The translations under genes and the position numbers were made by a program. The notes under the pieces were generated by a model. That model saw only the letters and a program-made list of their open reading frames with translations. It did not search any database and was not told the origin of the DNA. DNA of 64,000 bases from an uncultured Eubacteriales bacterium (lineage in GTDB: Bacteria > Bacillota > Clostridia > Oscillospirales > Oscillospiraceae), in contig ONIN01000001.1 in NCBI GenBank assembly GCA_900317905.1, forward strand, positions 186,001-250,000, in the 5' to 3' direction. Shown here one piece after another: positions 1-8,062 of the stretch (position 1 is the stretch's first letter; the number at the start of each line of letters is the position of its first letter).

Positions 1-1092
1 AGCCGCTCCGGCGTCGGCGCAGAGGAACTCCGCATTGGTGACGCCGTTCCTTTCTGCATTGGCTTTGGCGTTCTCAATGGCCTCCGGGACGATCTCCGCG
101 CCGATGACGCGCCCGGCCCTTTTCGCAAGACAGAGACTGATGGTGCCGGCGCCGCAGTAGAGATCCAGTACCGTATCGGCAGGGGAGTGGACAGCGTATT
201 CCACGGCCTTTTCATACAGCCGCTCCGCCTGTGCAGGATTCACCTGATAAAAGGCCTGAGGCGCGATCTCGAAACTGAGGCCGCAGAGCGTGTCGGTCAT
301 CTCGGCCTTACCCCAGAGGGTGTAGAAATCTCCGGTGAGCACTACGTTGCCCTTCTGCTTGTTGACGCAGAGGACGATGCCGGTGAGCGCCGGGCATTTT
401 TCCCGAATAAAAGCGACCAGATTCTCGGTCTGGGCACCAAATCCTCTGGCAGTGACAATGGTCAAAACTGCATCGGAGGTGTGCTTTGCTGTTCGGGTGA
501 AAATGTGCCGCACGGTGCCTTTTCCGGTCTGTTCATCGTAGGGGAGAACACCATGGACGTTCATCCAATCACACACCGCGTCCGCCGCCTGATCGGAAAG
601 TTCCGTCTGCAGCAAACAGCGATCCACCGGGGTCAATTCATGGGTTCCGGCACGGAAAAAGCCCTTGCAGACCTTGCCGTCCACCAGGCCAACAGCGTAG
701 ATCGCTTTGTTCCGATAGTGCTCTGTTTCAGCGGCCCCGAGAATCTCGGAGATCTGAAACTCCAGTCCGCCGATATGCCGCAGGGCATCATTGATTCTGC
801 CAAGCTTCATCTGCTGCTCCGCTTCGTAGTTCATATGCAGCAGCGCGCAGCCGCCGCATTTCCGATAGACAGGGCAGGGCGGCTCCTGCCTCGATGGAGA
901 GCCAGCAAGACAGCGCTCAGCCTTACCGTAGACAGCTGAGCGCGTGACTTTTAAGATACGAACTTCCCAGATCTCACCGACGATGGTATGCTTCACGAAA
1001 ACGGCGCGTCCCTCGATGCGGCAGACGCCCACGCCCTCGGAGGTGTAACCGGTGATCTCGGCGGTGTGGAGCTGGTTTTTCTTGAGTTCCAT
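1..1092 (-). CDS. rlmD: 23S rRNA (uracil-C5)-methyltransferase, RlmD/TrmA family (3' end cut by window edge)
   Basis: This is an SAM-dependent RNA uracil-C5 methyltransferase of the RumA/TrmA family that probably modifies 23S rRNA. Reading from the ATG at 1092, an N-terminal TRAM-like segment (about residues 1-57) is followed by a CX5CX2C cluster (Cys73, Cys79, Cys82) typical of the [4Fe-4S] site of RlmD-type enzymes. Further on come an RNKA-type segment and the SAM-binding motif DLYCGAGT. The window ends before the catalytic Cys region. Its ATG shares one base with the TGA of the ABC-F gene upstream (TGATG), so the two are translationally coupled. Which uracil is methylated (1939 or 747) cannot be told from sequence. 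The frame is open to the window edge. Confidence 0.9.
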   Translation of the reverse strand, partial: MELKKNQLHTAEITGYTSEGVGVCRIEGRAVFVKHTIVGEIWEVRILKVTRSAVYGKAERCLAGSPSRQEPPCPVYRKCGGCALLHMNYEAEQQMKLGRINDALRHIGGLEFQISEILGAAETEHYRNKAIYAVGLVDGKVCKGFFRAGTHELTPVDRCLLQTELSDQAADAVCDWMNVHGVLPYDEQTGKGTVRHIFTRTAKHTSDAVLTIVTARGFGAQTENLVAFIREKCPALTGIVLCVNKQKGNVVLTGDFYTLWGKAEMTDTLCGLSFEIAPQAFYQVNPAQAERLYEKAVEYAVHSPADTVLDLYCGAGTISLCLAKRAGRVIGAEIVPEAIENAKANAERNGVTNAEFLCADAGAA

Positions 1093-2693
1093 CAGGCTTC
1101 GTTCTGGCCCTCAGCGATGTGCATATACTCGTCATAGGTGCACATCCGGTCGATGCAGCCGTCAGGGGTGATCTCAATGATCCGGTTGGCCACCGTCTGG
1201 GTCAGCTGGTGGTCATGGCTGGTAAAGATGATGTTATAGGGGAAGGCGGACATGCCGTTGTTCAGCGCGGCGATGCTTTCCAGATCCAGATGGTTGGTGG
1301 GCTGGTCGAACACCAGGAAGTTGGCGCCGCTGAGCATCATCTTGGAGATCATGCAGCGCACCTTCTCACCGCCGGACAGCACCTTGACCTGTTTGTAGAC
1401 GTCGTCGCCACTAAACAGCATCCGTCCCAGGAAGGTGCGCAGATAGCTCTCACGTTTATCCACGGAGAACTGGCGCATCCAGTCGATCAGATCATATTCA
1501 CAGCCATCGAAATAGCTGCTGTGATCAACCGGGAAGTAGGCCTGGGTGGTGCTGACGCCCCATTTCACCGTGCCCTCATCGGGCTCCTCGTCGCCCATGA
1601 GGATCTTAAACAACATGGTCACGGCGCGCTCGTCCTTGCCGATGATGGCGATCTTGTCCTCCTTGCCGACGATGAAGCTGACCTTGTTCAGAAGCTTCTC
1701 GCCGTCCACGGTCTTGGAAATCTCTGTGACGAAGAGACGATCCTTGCCGGGCTCCCGATCGGCCTTGAATCCGACCCAGGGATAGCGGCGGCTGGAGGCG
1801 GGCATCTCTTCCACAGTCAGCTTGTCCAGCAGCTTCCGGCGGCTGGTGGCCTGACGGGACTTGGACTTGTTGGCGGAGAACCGGCGGATGAAATTCTGCA
1901 GTTCTTCGATCTTCTGTTCCGCCCGCTTGTTCTGGTCTTTGATCAGCTTCTGCATCAGCTGGCTGGAGTCGTACCAGAAATCGTAGTTGCCCACGTACAT
2001 CTTGATCTTTCCATAGTCGATGTCGACGATATGGGTGCAGACGTTGTTGAGGAAGTAACGGTCATGGGACACCACCAGCACGGTGCCGTCGTAGTCCATG
2101 AGGAAGTCCTCCAGCCAGACAACGCTGTTCAGATCCAGGTTGTTGGTGGGCTCGTCCAGAAGAATGATGGCCGGGTGACCGAAGAGCGCCTGGGCCAGCA
2201 GCACCTTCACCTTCAGTCTGGGATCCATATCTGCCATCATCGTGTAGTGGAATTCGGTGGTGACGCCGAGACCCTGGAGAATGCGGGAGGCGTCGGACTC
2301 GGCTTCCCAGCCGCCCAGCTCGGCAAATTCCTCCTCCAGCTCGGAGGCGCGCATGCCGTCCTCGTCGGTCATGTCCTCTTTGGCGTAGATGGCGTCCTTT
2401 TCCTGACCGATCTCATAGAGTCTCGGATTTCCCATGATGACGGTATCCATGACGGTATATTCGTCATACATGGTCTGATCCTGCTTCAGGACGGACATTC
2501 TGGCTTTGGGGTCGATATAAACGTGACCGGAGGTGGGCTCCAGGTCGCCGGAGAGAATCTTCAGGAACGTGGATTTGCCGGCGCCGTTGGCACCGATGAT
2601 GCCGTAGCAGTTTCCGGCGGTGAACTGCAGATCCACCTTAGAAAACAGGGGAGTGCCGCTGTACTGCAGCGAGAGATCTTCAACGGTAATCAT
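1092..2693 (-). CDS. ABC-F family ATPase, YbiT/YkpA-like
   Basis: This is a soluble duplicated ABC ATPase of the ABC-F class; such proteins act on ribosomes rather than in transport. Domain 1 has Walker A GANGAGKST (about residue 34), a degenerate signature region (DPRLKVKVLLAQ instead of LSGGQ) and Walker B LLDEPTNNLD. A charged linker containing FSANKSKSRQATSRRK follows. Domain 2 has a broken P-loop (GKDERAVT), an intact LSGGEK signature and a Walker B with Gln for the catalytic Glu (FDQPTNHLD). The linker and the ITPDG C-terminal motif are those of the YbiT/YkpA subgroup. Its stop overlaps the rlmD start. A GGAG-type ribosome binding site (AAAGGAGT) precedes the ATG. The cellular role is not assigned with confidence. 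Confidence 0.9.
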   Translation of the reverse strand: MITVEDLSLQYSGTPLFSKVDLQFTAGNCYGIIGANGAGKSTFLKILSGDLEPTSGHVYIDPKARMSVLKQDQTMYDEYTVMDTVIMGNPRLYEIGQEKDAIYAKEDMTDEDGMRASELEEEFAELGGWEAESDASRILQGLGVTTEFHYTMMADMDPRLKVKVLLAQALFGHPAIILLDEPTNNLDLNSVVWLEDFLMDYDGTVLVVSHDRYFLNNVCTHIVDIDYGKIKMYVGNYDFWYDSSQLMQKLIKDQNKRAEQKIEELQNFIRRFSANKSKSRQATSRRKLLDKLTVEEMPASSRRYPWVGFKADREPGKDRLFVTEISKTVDGEKLLNKVSFIVGKEDKIAIIGKDERAVTMLFKILMGDEEPDEGTVKWGVSTTQAYFPVDHSSYFDGCEYDLIDWMRQFSVDKRESYLRTFLGRMLFSGDDVYKQVKVLSGGEKVRCMISKMMLSGANFLVFDQPTNHLDLESIAALNNGMSAFPYNIIFTSHDHQLTQTVANRIIEITPDGCIDRMCTYDEYMHIAEGQNEA

Positions 2694-2743
2694 AGAAAAG
2701 GATACTCCTTTGAAAGCAGATTCTGAGATGAAACATGTGTCAA

Positions 2744-2774
2744 GCAGCAGAGTCGGAAAAACCGGCTCTGCTGC
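2744..2774 (-). terminator. Strong hairpin after pfp
   Basis: A 13-bp stem (one G-U pair) with a five-base A/T loop lies between the pfp stop and the ABC-F start. No clear U-tract follows on the minus strand, so it may be an inefficient terminator or an mRNA-stabilising end. Confidence 0.55.
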
Positions 2775-2780
2775 GGATGA

Positions 2781-4022
2781 TTATTTTGCAAGCACCTTTT
2801 TCAGTCTGGCGTAGCGGGGGAGGGCCTGCTCCTTCGGAATCACAGGCTCGCCCTGGATCAGCGGCAGCGCGTACTCGATGAAATCATCGGTGACCTGGTT
2901 CTTCTCGGGAGTGATCCACTCGATGGGGATCTTTTTCTCGAAGTTTGCAACCGCGCTCAGAGGCAGCAGCTTGGTGGCGCAGTGATACTTGCCGTCCACC
3001 ATCTCGCGCTCGAAGGCGACCATCTTGCCGGTCTCACCGTTCACAGCAGCTTCCACAGCCACCTTACCGGCGAGGAACGCCTCGTCCACGTCGGTCTGAG
3101 AGGCCAGATGCGCGCCGCAGCGCTGCAGCAGGCTCAGCTCAATGCCGCGCACCTTGGCACCGGTCTCTTCCTTCACGATGCGGGCCAGAAGCGCCGCCAG
3201 ACCGCCCAGCTGGGCGTGGCCGAAGCCATCGGTGGCAGAGGTCTTGGCCTCGGAGACAAAGGTACCGTCGGCATAGTGGATGCCCTCGGAGACGGCAACC
3301 AGAACCTTGCCCTTCTCATCATAGATCTTCTGCACGTCCTTGAGGAACTGACCCATTTCGAAGTCTACCTCAGGCAGATAGATCAGATCCGGGCCCGCAC
3401 CGAAGTGCTCGGCGAGCTTGGAACTGGCGGCCAGCCAGCCGGCGTGACGGCCCATGATCTCCACAATGGTGATCTGACCGTTATCGTAAACGGTGGAGTC
3501 CTTGCTGACCTCCATGCAGGTGGTGGCGATGTACTTTGCGGCGCTGGCGAAGCCGGGGCAGTGGTCGGTACCGTAAAGGTCGTTGTCGATGGTCTTCGGA
3601 ACGCCCATAACGCGGCATTCCCAGCCGCTCTTATCCATGAAGCGGCTGATCTTGCTGCAGGTGTCCATGGAGTCGTTGCCGCCGTTGTAGAAGAAATAGC
3701 GGACGTTGTACTTCTGGAAGATCTCCAGAATGCGCTTATAGTCGCGATCATCCTCGTCGGGATCCTTCATTTTATAGCGGCAGGAGCCCAGCTCGGAAGA
3801 GGGGGTGTTCAGCAGAAGGCTCAGCTCATAAGCATCCTCCTGGCCCATGTCGTAGAGCTTATCGCCCAGAACGCCCTTGATGCCGTGGGCGGCACCGTAA
3901 ACGTTGGTAATGCTTTCAGACTCCAGTGCGGTCTTGATGACACCATAAGCGCTGGCATTGATGACGGCGGTGGGGCCACCGGACTGGCCAATGATACAGG
4001 CCCCTTTCAGCTGATTCGCCAT
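2781..4022 (-). CDS. pfp: Pyrophosphate-dependent 6-phosphofructokinase
   Basis: This enzyme phosphorylates fructose 6-phosphate using PPi (reversible, EC 2.7.1.90) in cytosolic glycolysis. The two residues that decide the phosphoryl donor are both of the PPi type: Asp117 in GGNDS (ATP enzymes have GGDGS) and Lys143 in PKTIDND (ATP enzymes have PGTIDND). The substrate motif MGRHAGW is present. At 413 residues it is longer than the 320-residue bacterial ATP-PFK, as expected for this clade. The ATG at 4022 is preceded by GGAGG on the minus strand. It is divergent from fba, the next glycolytic enzyme, so the intergenic region 4023-4159 probably serves both. Confidence 0.95.
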   Translation of the reverse strand: MANQLKGACIIGQSGGPTAVINASAYGVIKTALESESITNVYGAAHGIKGVLGDKLYDMGQEDAYELSLLLNTPSSELGSCRYKMKDPDEDDRDYKRILEIFQKYNVRYFFYNGGNDSMDTCSKISRFMDKSGWECRVMGVPKTIDNDLYGTDHCPGFASAAKYIATTCMEVSKDSTVYDNGQITIVEIMGRHAGWLAASSKLAEHFGAGPDLIYLPEVDFEMGQFLKDVQKIYDEKGKVLVAVSEGIHYADGTFVSEAKTSATDGFGHAQLGGLAALLARIVKEETGAKVRGIELSLLQRCGAHLASQTDVDEAFLAGKVAVEAAVNGETGKMVAFEREMVDGKYHCATKLLPLSAVANFEKKIPIEWITPEKNQVTDDFIEYALPLIQGEPVIPKEQALPRYARLKKVLAK

Positions 4023-4061
4023 TTTTTAACCTCCAGTTTTATGAAAAATATAGAATAGCTA

Positions 4062-4090
4062 TTGATATTGGACGCAAAATTGTGTACAAT
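4062..4090 (+). promoter_or_regulatory. Putative sigma-A promoter of fba
   Basis: The -35 TTGATA (4062-4067) and -10 TACAAT (4085-4090) are separated by 17 bp, giving a leader of about 60 nt in front of fba. Confidence 0.6.
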
Positions 4091-4106
4091 AAAGAACAGT
4101 TACCCG

Positions 4107-4124
4107 GGACATCCAAAAATGTCC
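4107..4124. repeat. 6-bp dyad in the fba leader
   Basis: GGACAT and ATGTCC flank a six-base spacer just downstream of the predicted fba transcription start. The position fits a small operator or leader hairpin. The short length means chance is not excluded. Confidence 0.3.
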
Positions 4125-4159
4125 GCATATATAATAATAGAAAGGACGATGAATTGTCA

Positions 4160-5095
4160 ATGGCAATTGTAACTTCCAAGGAAATGTTTGAAAAAGCATA
4201 CAAAGGCGGCTATGCAATCGGCGCTTTTAATGTGAATAATATGGAGATTATCCAGGGTATCACCGAGGCTGCCAAGGAGTGCCAGGCCCCTGTGATCCTG
4301 CAGGTTTCCTCCGGTGCCCGCAAGTATGCCAACCGCACCTATCTGGTCAAGCTCGTTGAGGCTGCCGTCATTGAGACCGGCCTGCCCATCTGCCTGCACC
4401 TGGATCACGGCGACACCTTCGAGCTGTGCAAGAGCTGCGTGGACGACGGCTTCACCTCCGTCATGATCGACGCCTCCTCCAAGTCCTTTGAGGACAACAT
4501 CGCGCTCACCCGTCAGGTGGTCGAGTACGCACACGATCACGGTGTTGTGGTCGAGGCCGAGCTGGGCACCCTTGCCGGCGTGGAGGACGACGTGAACGTC
4601 TCCGCTGAGGATTCCTCCTACACCCGTCCCGAGGACGTGCAGGAGTTTGTGGAGCGCACCGGCTGCGACTCTCTGGCCATCGCCATCGGTACCAGCCACG
4701 GCGCTTACAAGTTCAAGCCCGGCACCAAGCCGCAGCTGCGCTTCGACATTCTGGAAGAAGTCAGCAAGCGTCTGCCCGGCTTCCCGATCGTGCTGCACGG
4801 TTCTTCCTCTGTGCCCCAGGAGTATGTCCAGATGATCAACGAGCACGGCGGCAACATGCCCGGCGCCATCGGCGTTCCCGAGGATCAGCTCCGCGAGGCC
4901 TCCCGTCTGGCCGTCTGCAAGATCAACATCGACTCCGACCTGCGTCTTGCCATGACCGGCACCATCCGCAAGTTCTTCGATGAGAACCCCGGCGAGTTTG
5001 ACCCCAGAAAGTATCTGGGCCCCGCTCGCGAGAACATCAAGCAGCTCGTTAAGCACAAGATCATCGACGTGCTCGGCTGCGACGGAAAAGCCTGA
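4160..5095 (+). CDS. fba: Class II fructose-1,6-bisphosphate aldolase
   Basis: This zinc-dependent aldolase cleaves fructose-1,6-bisphosphate to DHAP and glyceraldehyde 3-phosphate. GAFNVNNME near the N-terminus, the zinc-binding HLDHGD, the acidic EAELG segment and HGSSS are all present. The 311-residue length is normal for the family. The start chosen is the ATG at 4160 (MAIVTSKEM). AAAGGA at 4141-4146 sits 13 nt from it but only 7 nt from an in-frame TTG at 4154, so a two-residue-longer start is possible. An open extension back to 4082 crosses the promoter leader and lacks a ribosome binding site. A perfect 12-bp hairpin follows the stop. Confidence 0.96.
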   Translation: MAIVTSKEMFEKAYKGGYAIGAFNVNNMEIIQGITEAAKECQAPVILQVSSGARKYANRTYLVKLVEAAVIETGLPICLHLDHGDTFELCKSCVDDGFTSVMIDASSKSFEDNIALTRQVVEYAHDHGVVVEAELGTLAGVEDDVNVSAEDSSYTRPEDVQEFVERTGCDSLAIAIGTSHGAYKFKPGTKPQLRFDILEEVSKRLPGFPIVLHGSSSVPQEYVQMINEHGGNMPGAIGVPEDQLREASRLAVCKINIDSDLRLAMTGTIRKFFDENPGEFDPRKYLGPARENIKQLVKHKIIDVLGCDGKA

Positions 5096-5112
5096 TTTCC
5101 GATATTCTGCAC

Positions 5113-5141
5113 CGATGCGCCGGATAACCTCCGGCGCATCG
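5113..5141 (+). terminator. Hairpin after fba
   Basis: A perfect 12-bp GC-rich stem (5113-5124 with 5130-5141) and a five-base loop are followed only by a weak TTCT tract. It probably attenuates read-through into the gene at 5168. Confidence 0.65.
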
Positions 5142-5167
5142 TTCTAAAAAGGGAAGGGAGGGTTCGT

Positions 5168-6841
5168 ATGGACCTTCAAACCAGATTGGAGCAGCTCACC
5201 GACTGCGTGTTTCCCAGCGATCTTCCAGACTATGACTGGAGCAAGATGGATCTGATCCGGGAACCGGAACAGAAAATGCTGCTGCTGATTCGCCTTGCCG
5301 TTGCGGCGATGCTGTTTGCAGCCTCGCTGTTTCTGCCTACGGGCGGGTTCCTGTACACGCTGTTTCTGATTCTGTCTGTGGTGGTTTCCGGTTATGATTA
5401 CCTCCTCGGCGCGGTCAGGAGCGTGGTGGAGCGGGAGCCGTTCACAGGTTCCATGTTCATCTCCATCGCACTGATCCTGGCGCTGGCGGCGGGAGACCGG
5501 GTGGACGCTGCGGCCTTCATGATCCTCTATCGGGTCATCGGCCTGCTGGCGGCATTCATTACAAGCCACACGGTACGTGCCCTTGAGGAAGCAGTAGGGG
5601 AGTCACCGCGTTTTCGCAGTGCATGCGCCGCGCCCTCGTGGATTCGCTATGTGGCGCCGGTGGGCCTGGTGGCAGCGTTGGTGGTTTTCATCGTACAGCT
5701 TTGGGTGGCGGAGGCTGCGCCGGTTCTGGCAGCCCGTTCCGCGTTGAGCGTACTGGTGATCGCCAATCCCTTTACGCTGCTGGCATCTGTGCCGCTGACC
5801 TGGCTCTGCGCACTGTATGGTGCCTATGTCTATAAGATCCTGTTTCGCAGCAGCGCCTCTATGCGGAGACTGCTGCATGTGAAAAGTGTGGTTCTTGACG
5901 ATACCAGCGCTGATGAGGAATCTCTGCCAAAGCTGGTTTCTGTGAAGTCCGACAAGGTGCCGCCGGAGATGCTTCTGCGTCTTGCCGCCTACGCCGAGTC
6001 CAACTCCGAAAGCCGCACGGCCCGGGCCATTCTGGCTGCCTTCCATGAAGAAATCGACCAGAAACTGATTCAGAAGACTCTGGACATTCCCCAGTGCGGG
6101 GTGGAAGCATACATCAGCAATCTGCATCTGTTTGTCGGCACCCGGGAGCTCATGCTCTTACACGGCGTCACTGTGCCGGAAGAGGATCTGACTGATGACT
6201 ATGTGGTCTACGTGGCGGTGCAGGGCACCTATGCCGGCAAGCTGATTTTACAGGAGACCGCCAACGACGATACGGTGGATACCTTGGATGCCCTCCGTGG
6301 CCTCGGTGTCCGCACCGTGACCCTGTTCCGCCCGGCGCAGAACGAGTCCGTCACCAGTGTGGCGAAATCGCTCCACGCGCAGCTGTTCTGCAAGCTGACG
6401 CCGGAGGAGAAGAATCAGACCCTCTACAAGCTGCAGAAAGGTCTGCCGAAAGGGGAGTCTCTGCTCTATGTAGAGCGGGACTGCCAGGTGCGGGAGCACC
6501 GCACCCCTGCGGACGTGAACATCTGCATGATTCGCGGCGACAACATGCAGCAGTTTGACACTGACGTTCTGATCGTGGACGGCGATCTGCATTGTGTGGC
6601 TGAGACCATGGAGACGGTCAAGTGGGTCAACGGCCTCTGCAGCGATCATCGGCTGCTGACGGCGGCTGCCAAGATCCTCCTGGTGATTCTGGCCGTGCTC
6701 GGCTGCAGCACCATGTGGTTCGCGGCTGTTCTGGACGGAGCCGCCATGCTTACGACCCTGCTGCTCAGCGTCCGTGCCTTCCGATTCCGGGAAGAGCATA
6801 AGCGAATCTGGGATTTTGCACGGATCTACAAGAAAGTCTAA
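5168..6841 (+). CDS. P1B-type (heavy-metal) P-type ATPase-like pseudoenzyme lacking the actuator domain
   Basis: This 557-residue membrane protein has the overall layout of a heavy-metal P-type ATPase, but every catalytic signature is altered. About four membrane helices (residues 38-135) lead almost directly into the next pair (about 158-215), so the actuator domain with TGE is missing. The CPC metal site reads NPF (200-202). DKTGT reads DDTSA (244-248), with only the first Asp kept. The SEHP motif of the nucleotide domain reads SESR (280-283). TGD reads FRP (387-389). The hinge GDGxND reads VERDCQ (435-440). PEEK (412-415) and the two C-terminal helices (about 497-537) remain. The frame is intact with no stops, so this is a maintained protein, not a decayed gene. 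GGGAAGGGAGG precedes the ATG. Its function is unknown; metal transport by the usual mechanism is very unlikely. Confidence 0.8.
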   Translation: MDLQTRLEQLTDCVFPSDLPDYDWSKMDLIREPEQKMLLLIRLAVAAMLFAASLFLPTGGFLYTLFLILSVVVSGYDYLLGAVRSVVEREPFTGSMFISIALILALAAGDRVDAAAFMILYRVIGLLAAFITSHTVRALEEAVGESPRFRSACAAPSWIRYVAPVGLVAALVVFIVQLWVAEAAPVLAARSALSVLVIANPFTLLASVPLTWLCALYGAYVYKILFRSSASMRRLLHVKSVVLDDTSADEESLPKLVSVKSDKVPPEMLLRLAAYAESNSESRTARAILAAFHEEIDQKLIQKTLDIPQCGVEAYISNLHLFVGTRELMLLHGVTVPEEDLTDDYVVYVAVQGTYAGKLILQETANDDTVDTLDALRGLGVRTVTLFRPAQNESVTSVAKSLHAQLFCKLTPEEKNQTLYKLQKGLPKGESLLYVERDCQVREHRTPADVNICMIRGDNMQQFDTDVLIVDGDLHCVAETMETVKWVNGLCSDHRLLTAAAKILLVILAVLGCSTMWFAAVLDGAAMLTTLLLSVRAFRFREEHKRIWDFARIYKKV

Positions 6842-6864
6842 ATTTTAACAAATTATCTTATCAG

Positions 6865-6896
6865 AAAAACAGGTTGAGTATCCTCAGCCTGTTTTT
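6865..6896. terminator. Bidirectional terminator
   Basis: A stem of about 13 bp with A-tract and T-tract flanks lies between two convergent genes (stops at 6841 plus and 6900 minus) and can work in both directions. Confidence 0.85.
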
Positions 6897-6899
6897 CGT

Positions 6900-7913
6900 T
6901 TATTCTTCGTTGTGATCCTTTTCCTTTGGCGTAAAGTGTCCAAGGGGATTGGCTGCGGCAGCGGTACGCAGCTCCGCGTTGTCGATGTGGGTGTAGATCT
7001 GGGTGGTGTTCAGATTCTCGTGGCCCAGAACCTCCTGCAGGGTACGCACGTCCACGCCGTTTTGCAGCATCAGGGTAGCGGCGGTGTGGCGAAGCTTGTG
7101 CGTAGAGTAGAGGGAGGCGTCCAGCCCGGCCTTGGTGAGATTCTTTTTCACCATGACCTGTACCGCGTCCACACTCATTCTGGTGCGGCGGTTGGAGAGG
7201 AACAGGGCGGCCACCCTTGGCGGGGCGAGGCTGCGGCGAACCTCCAGATACCGGTCCAGCGCCGCCCGGCAGGCGTCATTTAAGTACACCGTGCGCTCCT
7301 TGTTGCCCTTGCCGACCACCCGGAGGTTGTCGCCGTGATCGTCGCTGATATTCAATCCCACCAGTTCCGAGATTCGCAGGCCACAGTTGAGGAACAGACA
7401 GAGGATGCAGTAATCCCGCTCCTGATTTCTCCCGTCCACGGCAGACAGCAGCCGCTGGCTTTCCTCAAGGGTGAGATAACGGGGAAGTGTCTTCGGCAGC
7501 TTGGGGGTATCCAGATCCTGCACCGGGTTTTCCTCCAGCAGCTTTGCTTTCACGGTGAGATACTTAAAGAAGCTGCGGATGGCGGCGATCTTCCTGGCTC
7601 TGGAAGTTGCGGTGAGACCGAACTCCGGCTCGGAGCTGTTGGGCTGCTTGATGCGGTCTCTGGCCAAAAACGACAGATAGTCGTAAATCTCTGCCAGTGT
7701 CACTTTGGAGAGGAAATTCACATCTACGTCCTGAATGGAGATCTCATCCAGTTCCGATTTCCGGGGAACCAGACCGCGGGAGAGTTTTAAATAGCGCAAA
7801 AAGTTTCTCAGATCCAGATAGTATTCGTCCACGGTATTCCGGGAGTGGCCGCGGATGGTCTCGTGATAGACAAGAAAGTCCCGCAAAACCTGCGGCGCGT
7901 CAGATCGATCCAT
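6900..7913 (-). CDS. Tyrosine recombinase, XerC-like
   Basis: This is a site-specific recombinase of the lambda-integrase family. The N-terminal SAM-like DNA-binding region (about residues 1-110) is followed by the catalytic domain, with NCGLRISEL (first Arg), HKLRHT (His/Arg), GHENLNTTQIY (His and nucleophilic Tyr). The start chosen is the ATG at 7913 (MDRSD), which has GTGAGGT about 11 nt upstream. The open frame extends about 110 codons further back, but that part crosses a terminator hairpin and is not family-like. It is one of two such recombinases here; the other (48,366-49,265) looks like XerD, so this may be the XerC partner. At 337 residues it is somewhat longer than usual XerC. Confidence 0.85.
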   Translation of the reverse strand: MDRSDAPQVLRDFLVYHETIRGHSRNTVDEYYLDLRNFLRYLKLSRGLVPRKSELDEISIQDVDVNFLSKVTLAEIYDYLSFLARDRIKQPNSSEPEFGLTATSRARKIAAIRSFFKYLTVKAKLLEENPVQDLDTPKLPKTLPRYLTLEESQRLLSAVDGRNQERDYCILCLFLNCGLRISELVGLNISDDHGDNLRVVGKGNKERTVYLNDACRAALDRYLEVRRSLAPPRVAALFLSNRRTRMSVDAVQVMVKKNLTKAGLDASLYSTHKLRHTAATLMLQNGVDVRTLQEVLGHENLNTTQIYTHIDNAELRTAAAANPLGHFTPKEKDHNEE

Positions 7914-8008
7914 GTTTGAAAACACCTCACAGGAACCCAGGTTCTCATTTTTTCTGATTTGATTATACCAGGGGAGGGACCTGCCGTCTATTCGCAAAAT
8001 ATACAAAT

Positions 8009-8038
8009 AATTCGGCAAAATAAAAATTTTGCCGAATT
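8009..8038 (-). terminator. AT-rich terminator after the HEYGH protein gene
   Basis: A perfect 13-bp stem (8009-8021 with 8026-8038) with an AAAA loop is followed on the minus strand by a T-rich tract. It ends the transcript of the gene at 8063-8566. Confidence 0.75.
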
Positions 8039-8062
8039 TAGAGGAGGCTTTTTCGGTATTTT

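Noticed and set aside
1119-2726. Long open frame on the plus strand opposite the ABC-F gene
   Set aside because: It mirrors a strongly conserved gene on the other strand, has no family resemblance and arises from GC-rich codon structure. The same holds for long antisense frames opposite pfp, fba, recA, glpK, mreB, recD2, uvrA and cysS.
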